In this document: in pieces, positions 28,628 through 34,951 of the stretch | Position numbering within the stretch: the first letter of the stretch is position 1 | Layout: every line of letters starts with the position of its first letter | DNA from: Thermoanaerobaculum aquaticum | Lineage (GTDB): Bacteria; Acidobacteriota; Thermoanaerobaculia; Thermoanaerobaculales; Thermoanaerobaculaceae | Length of the DNA: 64,000 nt | NCBI RefSeq assembly: GCF_000687145.1 | Contig: NZ_JMFG01000015.1 | Location: forward strand, 1-64,000 | Direction of reading: 5' to 3' | Notes under the pieces: generated by a model | Seen by the model: only the letters and a program-made list of their open reading frames with translations | Database searches by the model: none | What the model was told of the DNA's origin: nothing | Position numbers and translations under genes: made by a program

Positions 28628-29290
28628 CTAAGAGGCGGCTGCTGCCGCTTGCCCATCGGCCACTAGGGAGTAAATCCCGCCGGCGGTGAAGCGCACGACG
28701 TGCTCTAAGAGCTTGTCCCCATACGCCCGATAAAACTGTGCTTTCTTGGGCAAGAACCAATGAAGTTGCAAAACGTGAACCAGCTGTGCCACGAAGGAGT
28801 AGGCCACAAGCGGAACTTGAGCCTCATCCAATTCGGGCACAGCAGAAATCAGAGCTTTAGTTAAAAGCTCGTTTACCGGAGTCACCAATTCCCGTTGCAT
28901 GACTTCCGTGGGCAAGAGCTGCTGTGCCATTTCCCGAAGCAAAAGCTGAAGACGAACCTCAGCCCTCTCCTCGGTAAGGAGAGGATCAAGGCAAGCCCGG
29001 GCAAAAGAGATCAACACCGCTTCCAGGGGGGGACGGCCGTTGTGTTCGGCCAGAACCGTCTGGAGGCTTGCCACCCGCCGCTGGGCCAGCTCGCGGAAGG
29101 TGCGGACCAGCACCACCTCGTAAAGCTTTTCCTTGCTGCCGAAGTGGTATGAAATACAGGCTACGTTGCAACGCGCCCCCTTGGCCAGCTCCCGCACCGT
29201 GGTATCGGAAAAGCCTTTGAGCGCAAAAAGCTCGGCAGCAACCTCCAGCAACCGCTGTCGGGTTTCCTCACCAACCGGTGGTGCAATCAC
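28628..29290 (-). CDS. TetR-family transcriptional repressor
   Basis: 220 residues, GTG start. The N-terminal HTH is typical: ETRQRLLEVAAELFALKGFSDTTVRELAKGARCNVACISYHFGSKEKLYEVV. The C-terminal domain resembles CecR (YbiH/DUF1956-type) regulators. It is convergent with the export operon, ending 28 bp from it, and TetR repressors of this group often control MacAB/HlyD-type exporters. A 22-bp imperfect palindrome 23 bp upstream of its start suggests autoregulation. Confidence 0.9.
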   Translation of the reverse strand: MIAPPVGEETRQRLLEVAAELFALKGFSDTTVRELAKGARCNVACISYHFGSKEKLYEVVLVRTFRELAQRRVASLQTVLAEHNGRPPLEAVLISFARACLDPLLTEERAEVRLQLLLREMAQQLLPTEVMQRELVTPVNELLTKALISAVPELDEAQVPLVAYSFVAQLVHVLQLHWFLPKKAQFYRAYGDKLLEHVVRFTAGGIYSLVADGQAAAAAS

Positions 29291-29313
29291 ACCTGCCCCC
29301 TTTCGAGAATAAT

Positions 29314-29335
29314 TTTAATCAAACGATTGCTTAAA
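29314..29335. promoter_or_regulatory. Candidate TetR operator
   Basis: Imperfect inverted repeat of half-sites TTTAATCAA and TTGCTTAAA separated by 4 bp (ACGA). Eight of nine positions pair. It lies in an AT-rich patch 23 bp ahead of the tetR start, next to a TATTCT hexamer that could serve as its -10 box. Operators of TetR-type pump regulators have this size and form. Confidence 0.5.
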
Positions 29336-29384
29336 GTCAAACACGCAGGCCTTACAAGAGCGGCCCTGGTAAGCGGCGGTTTTC

Positions 29385-30014
29385 TCAGCGAAGCAGAGGC
29401 TGCAGCACCGCCACCCGCCAGGCCTCGGCGCAAGCCCATTTGAGCAGCACGTCAGCCACGCAAAGCGCAAGGCCGGCAAGCCACCAGCGCCGGTTGCGCT
29501 TGAGCGAGGCAAGCCCGCCACCAATGAGGGGCTCGCTGAGCGCCACGCCCAAAAGCAAAAAGCCCACCACCCGCAGCAGGGCCCAGGGGTGCCATCCGGC
29601 AACAAGGGCCCAGGGAGTTTGGCTCAAAAGCGCCAGGCCCCCGGTGTAGGCACCCATCCAGCCGAAAAGCACGGTGGCTAAGGCCAAGCCGCCCAGACCT
29701 CCGGTGGCCAGCGTGAGCAGCAGGAAAGCGGTCAGGTGAGTGAGGTGCTGGGGGATAAAGCAGGAAGGTGTGCTTTCGCAGCCCACCCCTGTTTGCACCC
29801 AGGCCAGCATGCCCTGGGCGTAGGTTTGCGCTCCCGGGAAAAGCCGGCCACACAACCCCGGCCAGCGGGTTTCCAGTAAGCCCAGGGCCAGGGCGAAAGC
29901 TACAAACCACGTCCCCACCGCCAGGGTTGCTGCCATGCGGCGTCCTTTCCCCAGAAACCTTCGCAAAGCAGCCCAGGGAGGGGCAGCGAGCAGCAAAACC
30001 AAAAGCCAGCGCAT
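29385..30014 (-). CDS. Polytopic membrane protein of unknown function
   Basis: 209 residues, very hydrophobic. Five or more transmembrane segments: LLVLLLAAPPWAAL, ATLAVGTWFVAFALALGLL, LTHLTAFLLLTLATGGLGGLALATVLFGWMGAYTGGLALL, ALLRVVGFLLLGVALSEPLIGG and WWLAGLALCVADVLLKWA. An exposed loop carries two cysteines (GCESTPSCFIPQH) that could form a disulphide. I do not recognise a family. The ATG has no ribosome binding site. CACAAT lies 6 bp upstream, a weak match to the leaderless pattern. It is divergent from the SCP2 operon. Confidence 0.7.
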   Translation of the reverse strand: MRWLLVLLLAAPPWAALRRFLGKGRRMAATLAVGTWFVAFALALGLLETRWPGLCGRLFPGAQTYAQGMLAWVQTGVGCESTPSCFIPQHLTHLTAFLLLTLATGGLGGLALATVLFGWMGAYTGGLALLSQTPWALVAGWHPWALLRVVGFLLLGVALSEPLIGGGLASLKRNRRWWLAGLALCVADVLLKWACAEAWRVAVLQPLLR

Positions 30015-30072
30015 GGCCCTATTGTGATCGGCTTTGCCGTGGTGCGCTAGCCTTTCCCAACGGTGCGGGCGC

Positions 30073-30078
30073 TACAAT
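30073..30078 (+). promoter_or_regulatory. -10 box of the SCP2-flavoprotein operon
   Basis: TACAAT lies 35 bp before ATG 30114. The leader contains AAGGAGG about 9 bp before the ATG. No convincing -35 was found. Confidence 0.35.
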
Positions 30079-30113
30079 GGCTTGGGAGCGAAGACCTCAA
30101 GGAGGACGATCTT

Positions 30114-30518
30114 ATGGAGCTTGCCAAGCTTTTTTCCCAGGAAGGTGGGGAGGCCCTGCGGGCCGCCATCAACGCCCAGGAGCGGTGGCAAAAGGAAGCC
30201 GCCGGTTGGACGGCGGCTTTGGGGTTAGTGGTGGAGCAAAGCGCGGGCAGCCAGGCTTTGCTCGTGAAGCTGGAAAACGGCACCTGCCAGGAGGTACGGC
30301 CGGTTGCTGAGGCCGAGCTGGAGCACGCGGATTTCGTCCTCAGGGGCAGCGAGTCACTCTGGCGGGGCATCCTTTCCGGGCAGGTGGATCCGGTGGGAGC
30401 GGTGTTCATGGGCAAGCTGAAGGTTGCCAGGGGCAACGTCATGGCGCTTTCGGCCCGCACCGGTGCAGCCCGGCTGCTTCTGGAAACGGCCAAGGGCGTT
30501 CTCGAGGGCCTGGCGTGA
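30114..30518 (+). CDS. SCP2-type sterol/lipid-binding-domain protein
   Basis: 134 residues from an ATG with AAGGAGG. The SCP2-like pattern is visible in TAALGLVVEQSAGSQALLVKLENGTCQEVRPVAEAELEHADFVLRGSESLWRGILSGQVDPVGAVFMGKLKVARGNVMALSARTGAARLLLE. This contains the family's substrate-tunnel segment, with the DPVGAVFMGKLKVxG core. Such domains bind hydrophobic ligands. It overlaps the downstream flavoprotein start by 4 bp (GTGA), so the two are made together. A ligand-carrier role for the flavoprotein's substrate is inference. Confidence 0.82.
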   Translation: MELAKLFSQEGGEALRAAINAQERWQKEAAGWTAALGLVVEQSAGSQALLVKLENGTCQEVRPVAEAELEHADFVLRGSESLWRGILSGQVDPVGAVFMGKLKVARGNVMALSARTGAARLLLETAKGVLEGLA

Positions 30519-31966
30519 ACCCCTGGGAGGCCTCTTTCTCGGTGGAACGACAGCAGCGCGTGGTGATTGTGGGATCGGGGCTGGCGGGGCTCAGCTGCGC
30601 CCAGGCCCTCCTGGTAAAAGGCCTGGCGGTGACCATCCTTACCCCCGGTTACCTGGGCCGTGACGGTGCCAGCCAGCGGGTTCGGGCCCTGGCCCCGTGG
30701 ATCTTGCTCAACGCACCGTGCCAGAGGGGGGATAGCCCCGATCGCTTTTTCGCCGACCTTAAGCGGGCAGGGCAGGGGATGCAGCGCCCCGGCCTGGCCG
30801 AGGTTTTCGCCGAAAAAGCGCCGCAAGCAGCGAAAGAGCTGGTGGAGCTTCTAGACCTGGAACCGCTGGACGACAAGCCGGTGCTGCTCCCCGGCAACTC
30901 GTACCCGCGGGGCCGGCGCCTGGTTCCCCGGGGTTCCGGTCTTCTCCTGCGTCGCCTGGTGGCGGCCGTCCAACCGGGAGCCGAAGTGCACGAGCGGGCC
31001 TTGGCGGTGGGTGTGGAAATCTCAGAAGGCCGAGTGGTGGGGGTGTGGGCCTGGCACCGCCCCCAGGGGGAGCTGCGGCTGCACCGCGGTCAGGCCGTGG
31101 TTTTGGCCTGCGGTGGGGTGGGGGCGCTGTTTGGCCCCTCCACGGTACCCCGGTGGTGCCGCGGCTCAGGCCTGGCCTTGGGCTTTTTGGCCCAGGCCTT
31201 GCTCCATAATCCGCACGTCACGCAAGCGTTGCCGGTGCTGGCCGTTCCTCCGGTGTACTTTCCCACCACTGCGGCGCTGCTTACCTCCCGCATTTGGGTG
31301 GGGGAGAAGCTCCTGCCGCAGCTTCCTGATCTGGAAAGCTTGAGCGTGCAGCTGGCCCACGAGCTTCGCCGGGGGCAAAAGGCCTGGCTGGAGCTGGACG
31401 CGGCCCACCAAAACCTGCTCCCCCGCTGGATTCGCGAAAGCCGGCCGCAAGAGGATGGGCACCGGCTGCCGTTGACGCTGGCAGTGCACCACGGTGTTGG
31501 GGGCGTGGCTGTTGACACCTGGGGCCGTACTTCGGTGCCGGGGCTTTACGCCTGCGGGGAGTCAGCCGGGGGGGTGCAGGGGGCACGGCGGCTCATGGGG
31601 ACCGGCCTTTTGGAAGCCCGGGTCTTTGGGCTGCGGGCCGCCGAAGCGGTGTTTAAAGACCTGCTTAAGTCCCCCTTGAGCCCGCCGTCCCAAACAGCCA
31701 GCCGGTTCCTGCCGCTGCCCACCCAACCCTCGCAGGTGGAGGCTTTCCTGGATGGCCGCTTAGGCGCTTTGGCCGTGGTGCGGCCGCCGGAGGAGGTGAC
31801 CCGCTGCTTGGAGGAGCTGGAGGCCTGGCCGTTCGCCTCCGAGGCGGAAAACGGCAGAGCCTGGCTTGCTGCGATCCGTTTGGCCGCAGCCCGCACGCTG
31901 CTTTCGGCTCAGCTTTCCGCGTTTGCCCGGGAGGGCGAGGAGGTGCCCCGTGAGCTGGCAGGGTAA
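30515..31966 (+). CDS. FAD-dependent oxidoreductase, NadB/fumarate-reductase flavoprotein-like
   Basis: 483 residues, GTG start overlapping the SCP2 stop. An N-terminal dinucleotide fold (VVIVGSGLAGLSCAQALLVKGLAVTILTPG) and a C-terminal FAD segment (VHHGVGGVAVDTWGRTSVPGLYACGESAGGVQGARRLMGTGLLEARVFGLRAAEAV) place it in the succinate dehydrogenase/L-aspartate oxidase superfamily. The capping domain is short, and the PRD-type segment that carries a catalytic Arg in NadB is not recognisable, so L-aspartate oxidase activity should not be assumed. No nadA or nadC is adjacent. The substrate is unknown. The SCP2 neighbour suggests a lipid-like one. Confidence 0.82.
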   Translation: MNPWEASFSVERQQRVVIVGSGLAGLSCAQALLVKGLAVTILTPGYLGRDGASQRVRALAPWILLNAPCQRGDSPDRFFADLKRAGQGMQRPGLAEVFAEKAPQAAKELVELLDLEPLDDKPVLLPGNSYPRGRRLVPRGSGLLLRRLVAAVQPGAEVHERALAVGVEISEGRVVGVWAWHRPQGELRLHRGQAVVLACGGVGALFGPSTVPRWCRGSGLALGFLAQALLHNPHVTQALPVLAVPPVYFPTTAALLTSRIWVGEKLLPQLPDLESLSVQLAHELRRGQKAWLELDAAHQNLLPRWIRESRPQEDGHRLPLTLAVHHGVGGVAVDTWGRTSVPGLYACGESAGGVQGARRLMGTGLLEARVFGLRAAEAVFKDLLKSPLSPPSQTASRFLPLPTQPSQVEAFLDGRLGALAVVRPPEEVTRCLEELEAWPFASEAENGRAWLAAIRLAAARTLLSAQLSAFAREGEEVPRELAG

Positions 31967-32201
31967 CCTGACGCAAGAACAACAGGTAGTGAGGGCGTTT
32001 CTTGCCATGCCGCCGTGCCCGGTAAAGGAGGCGCTGGGCCGCCTGGTTTTGCAGGTGGCTTTTCAGGTGGAAAACCTGCGCTGCGCCCAGGCACAAGCCG
32101 ACGGACTCCCTTGCCAGGAGCTGGAGCCCGATTGCTCCGCCTGTCAAGGGCTGGAAGAGCGCCTGCGCCGGTGCCTTGAGGCTGAAGCTTTTAGCGCCTG
32201 A
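31950..32201 (+). CDS. Small Cys-containing protein following the flavoprotein
   Basis: 83 residues from a GTG that overlaps the flavoprotein end by 17 bp, with GAGGAGGTG ahead. The protein is helical with five cysteines: PPCPV, ENLRCAQAQ, LPCQELEPDCSACQG and LRRCLEAE. The DCSACQ pair and the nearby cysteines could bind a metal, but no known motif is completed. I do not recognise a family. Strict coupling to the flavoprotein suggests that it is a partner or a small electron-transfer or chaperone subunit (inference). Confidence 0.6.
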   Translation: MSWQGNLTQEQQVVRAFLAMPPCPVKEALGRLVLQVAFQVENLRCAQAQADGLPCQELEPDCSACQGLEERLRRCLEAEAFSA

Positions 32202-32204
32202 CCT

Positions 32205-33728
32205 CTACTCCACGTCGAAGCGCACCCCCTGAGCCAGGGGCAGCTCGGTGGAGTAGTTGATGGTGCAGGTTTGCCGGCGCATGTAGGCCTTCCAGGCGTC
32301 AGAACCTGCCTCCCGTCCCCCGCCAGTTTCCTTTTCCCCACCAAAGGCGCCGCCGATTTCCGCACCGGAGGTGCCGATGTTCACGTTAGCGATCCCGCAA
32401 TCGGAGCCTTCGGGGGAGAGGAACTTCTCGGCAGCCCGCAGGTTGTTGGTGAAGATCGCCGAAGAAAGCCCCTGCCGCACCGAGTTGTTGAGCTCGATGG
32501 CTTCCTCCAGCGTGTCCACCTGGTACACGTAGAGGATGGGGGCAAAGGTTTCCTCGCAGGCAATTTGCATCCCCTTGTGGGCCTTTACGATGGTGGGCTC
32601 CACGAAGTAACCCGGACCGGAAAGCCGGTGGCCACCGTACACAATCTCGCCGCCCTCTTCCTTGATCTTCTCCAACGCTGCCATCATGTCCGCCACCGCC
32701 GCTTCGTCCACCAGCGGGCCCACGTGGGTGGAGGGCTCCAGGGGGTTACCGATGCGCAAGCTCTTGTAGGCCTTGATAAGGCGCTCCAGCAAGCGGTCGT
32801 AGACGCCCTTTTGCACGATGAGCCGGCGCAGGGTGGTGCAGCGCTGGCCGGTGGTGCCCACGGCAGCAAAGAGAATGGCCCGCAGGGCCAGGTCCAAATC
32901 GGCATCCTCCAGCACGATGACCGCGTTGTTGCCGCCCAGCTCCAGGATGGTGCGCCCGAAGCGCCCCGCCACCGAAGTGGCGATCTTTCGCCCCTGGGCG
33001 GTGGAACCGGTGAAGGAAATCAAGGGCACGTGGGGGTCATCCACCAGCTTCTGGCCCACCTCCCGACCGGTGCCGATGACCAGGTTGAAGATGCCCTCCA
33101 CACCGAACCGCTGGGCCACCCGGTTGCAGATGTGCTGCACGGCAATGGCGCAAAGGGGCACCTTGGAGGAGGGCTTCCAAATCACGGGATCGCCGCACAC
33201 CACGGCAATGGCGGCGTTCCAGGACCAAACCGCCACCGGGAAGTTAAAGGCGGTGATGATCCCCACCGGACCCAGGGGGTGCCACTGCTCAAACATGCGA
33301 TGGCGGGGCCGCTCGGAAGCCATGGTGAGGCCGTAAAGCTGGCGTGAAAGGCCCACGGCAAAGTCGCACATGTCAATCATCTCCTGCACTTCCCCGAGCC
33401 CTTCGCTGAGGATCTTGCCCATCTCCAGCGACACGAGGCGCCCCAGCTGCTCCTTGTGCGCCCGCAGCTCGTCGCCCAGGGCCCTGATGATCTCGCCCCG
33501 CTTGGGGGCCGGCATCATGCGCAGCTTCAAAAAGGCCTCTTGAGCCACGCGGGAAACCTGCTCGTAGGTGGCGGCGTCCGCCTGTTGCACCCGGGCTATA
33601 GGTTCTCCGGTGGTGGGGTTCACCGAAACCAGCTCCCCGCCTTTACCGGAGAGCCATCCGGCGGCGTACGCTCCGGGGTTGACCTCAGAAATACCAAGGG
33701 ATTCCAGGATTTGCCGTGCCTCGTTCAT
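32205..33728 (-). CDS. ALDH7-type aldehyde dehydrogenase (aminoadipate-semialdehyde dehydrogenase-like)
   Basis: 507 residues from an ATG with GGGAGGAGC. NAD-dependent aldehyde oxidation. The catalytic Cys lies in AAVGTTGQRCTTLRRLIV, the general-base Glu in ILELGGNNAVIV, the NAD-binding segment in GVEGIFNLVIGTGREVGQKL and FTGSTAQGRKI. The C-terminal signature GAEIGGAFGGEKETGGGREAGSDAWKAYMRRQTCTINYS is diagnostic of ALDH7/AmaB proteins, which oxidise alpha-aminoadipate semialdehyde in lysine breakdown. Neighbours do not include other lysine genes. It is convergent with the preceding operon, with 3 bp between stops. Confidence 0.93.
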   Translation of the reverse strand: MNEARQILESLGISEVNPGAYAAGWLSGKGGELVSVNPTTGEPIARVQQADAATYEQVSRVAQEAFLKLRMMPAPKRGEIIRALGDELRAHKEQLGRLVSLEMGKILSEGLGEVQEMIDMCDFAVGLSRQLYGLTMASERPRHRMFEQWHPLGPVGIITAFNFPVAVWSWNAAIAVVCGDPVIWKPSSKVPLCAIAVQHICNRVAQRFGVEGIFNLVIGTGREVGQKLVDDPHVPLISFTGSTAQGRKIATSVAGRFGRTILELGGNNAVIVLEDADLDLALRAILFAAVGTTGQRCTTLRRLIVQKGVYDRLLERLIKAYKSLRIGNPLEPSTHVGPLVDEAAVADMMAALEKIKEEGGEIVYGGHRLSGPGYFVEPTIVKAHKGMQIACEETFAPILYVYQVDTLEEAIELNNSVRQGLSSAIFTNNLRAAEKFLSPEGSDCGIANVNIGTSGAEIGGAFGGEKETGGGREAGSDAWKAYMRRQTCTINYSTELPLAQGVRFDVE

Positions 33729-33839
33729 CGCGCTCCTCCCGCGCCGGCTTGTACCGGCGGCTCACAAGCGAAAAGTGTAACCCGAAAGCGTGCCGGTGGC
33801 GACCCCTGGCCGTACCCGATTCGGCAAGCAGCGGGCCTG

Positions 33840-34358
33840 TTACTGACAAGCGTCCGGGCTCTGCTCGCCGAACGGTAAGCCGGTGAGCACGTCCAGATCC
33901 TGCGGCTGAAAGCGGAGGAAACGCCGGAGGTTCAAGGATTCCTCCCGGGGCATGGCTGCAAAGGTACCGGAAGCGGTGACCAAAAGGGCGTTTTCTGCAG
34001 AAACGAGCTCGCCTCTGGCGCGCAGGTAGGGACCCCGGGCTTCTTCCACCCAGGCCTTTACGGTCAGGGCCTGATCCGGTGGGACAGCGGCCTTGAGTTT
34101 GAGCTTCAGCTCGCCGGTGGTGCAGAAGCTTCTGGCGCGAAAGGCGCAGGCCCAGGCCATGGCCTCATCCAGCACCATAGCCACGACGCCGCCGTGCACC
34201 CGCCCGGCGTAGCCCAGCTGCCCGGCCTGAAAGCGCACGGAACCAAAAACAGTGCCGGTGGCCTCGTCAAGGGCAAAGCGCAAGCCCAAGGCTTTCGGAT
34301 TGGTGTTGGGATCCCCGCACACGGGACACCAGGGCTGGTAGGGGAGAGAACGCATCAT
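33840..34358 (-). CDS. PaaI/YbdB-type hotdog-fold thioesterase
   Basis: 172 residues from ATG 34358 (or the ATG one codon later). Single hotdog domain with the PaaI-like core GLRFALDEATGTVFGSVRFQAGQLGYAGRVHGGVVAMVLDEAMAWA, in which the HGG and following Asp/Glu are the usual active-site region. A short Cys pair precedes it (CPVCGDPNTNPKALGL), common in this subgroup. It would hydrolyse acyl-CoA thioesters of unknown chain. No ribosome binding site precedes it. TATTCT lies 8 bp upstream, pointing to a leaderless mRNA. Confidence 0.85.
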   Translation of the reverse strand: MMRSLPYQPWCPVCGDPNTNPKALGLRFALDEATGTVFGSVRFQAGQLGYAGRVHGGVVAMVLDEAMAWACAFRARSFCTTGELKLKLKAAVPPDQALTVKAWVEEARGPYLRARGELVSAENALLVTASGTFAAMPREESLNLRRFLRFQPQDLDVLTGLPFGEQSPDACQ

Positions 34359-34365
34359 GGAGGCG

Positions 34366-34372
34366 TAGAATA
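34366..34372. promoter_or_regulatory. Overlapping divergent -10 boxes (bidirectional promoter)
   Basis: TAGAAT on the plus strand (34366-34371) ends 6 bp before GTG 34378. TATTCT on the minus strand (34367-34372) ends 8 bp before ATG 34358. Only 19 bp separate the two start codons, so both genes would be transcribed from essentially the same base pairs as leaderless mRNAs. Confidence 0.5.
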
Positions 34373-34377
34373 GCGTT

Positions 34378-34830
34378 GTGATGGAAAAACTGCACCCCTT
34401 TCTGGTCCCGGGGTCCTGGCTTTTGCAGGGACAGTACTTCCCCGCGCAGGGGCCCACCCAAAACGTGTTGGGAACCACCGAGGTCAAGGCCCACGAGGAG
34501 TTCCCGGAAACCCTGCGGGTCGTGGGGGAGGTGCGGGATGCCGAAGACACCACCTCCCGGCCGGTGGCCACCGAATTCACCCTGGACCTGGTGGCCCCAG
34601 GGCTCATCCGCTTTCACATGAACTCCATCCCTTTGGGCACGGTGTTGCTGGGAACGGGAGCGTGGAACCGCGAGCTCCTGCAGTTTCACTACGGCTCACC
34701 CGAAAGGCGAATCTTAGGCGTGGAAAGCTACGCGGTTTCCGGTTCTGACGTCCTCCTCACCTCTGGAGTGATGTTTGCCGATGGGGTAGCGGTGACCTGG
34801 TGGCTGGCCCGGTTGGAGCGGGTGCGGTAG
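34378..34830 (+). CDS. Hypothetical protein, beta-rich
   Basis: 150 residues starting at GTG 34378 (next codon ATG). TAGAAT lies 6 bp upstream and there is no ribosome binding site. Predicted mostly beta strands: GSWLLQGQYFPAQGP, FPETLRVVGEVRD, VATEFTLDLVAPGLIRFHMNSIPLGTVLLGTGAWNRELLQFHYGS, RILGVESYAVSGSDVLLTSGVMFADGVAVTWWLARLERV. This could be a lipocalin-like or hotdog-adjacent barrel, but I cannot name a family. No signal peptide. Divergently paired with the thioesterase, perhaps co-regulated with it. Confidence 0.7.
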   Translation: MMEKLHPFLVPGSWLLQGQYFPAQGPTQNVLGTTEVKAHEEFPETLRVVGEVRDAEDTTSRPVATEFTLDLVAPGLIRFHMNSIPLGTVLLGTGAWNRELLQFHYGSPERRILGVESYAVSGSDVLLTSGVMFADGVAVTWWLARLERVR

Positions 34831-34884
34831 CGACGGGTGACCCCCAAGCTGCAGCAAGTTGACATAATCTTTTCGCACTTTAAG

Positions 34885-34896
34885 GCAAGCGCTTGC
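34885..34896. promoter_or_regulatory. Perfect 12-bp palindrome upstream of dnaE
   Basis: GCAAGCGCTTGC in the AT-rich 121-bp gap before dnaE, 20 bp downstream of a consensus TTGACA. It could be an operator. No matching copy was noticed elsewhere in the window. Confidence 0.3.
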
Positions 34897-34939
34897 AAAT
34901 ATGAATTTTGATCTTGATTCCGCCATTTCCGCCCGGTAC

Positions 34940-34945
34940 TAGAAT
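34940..34945 (+). promoter_or_regulatory. Leaderless -10 box of dnaE
   Basis: TAGAAT lies exactly 6 bp before the dnaE ATG, with TTGATT 20 bp upstream as a possible -35. No ribosome binding site lies between the box and the start codon. Confidence 0.5.
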
Positions 34946-34951
34946 GGCGCC

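Noticed and set aside
30515-31966. Calling the flavoprotein L-aspartate oxidase (nadB)
   Set aside because: The FAD segments match, but the capping domain is short, the PRD-type catalytic segment is not seen, and nadA and nadC are absent.
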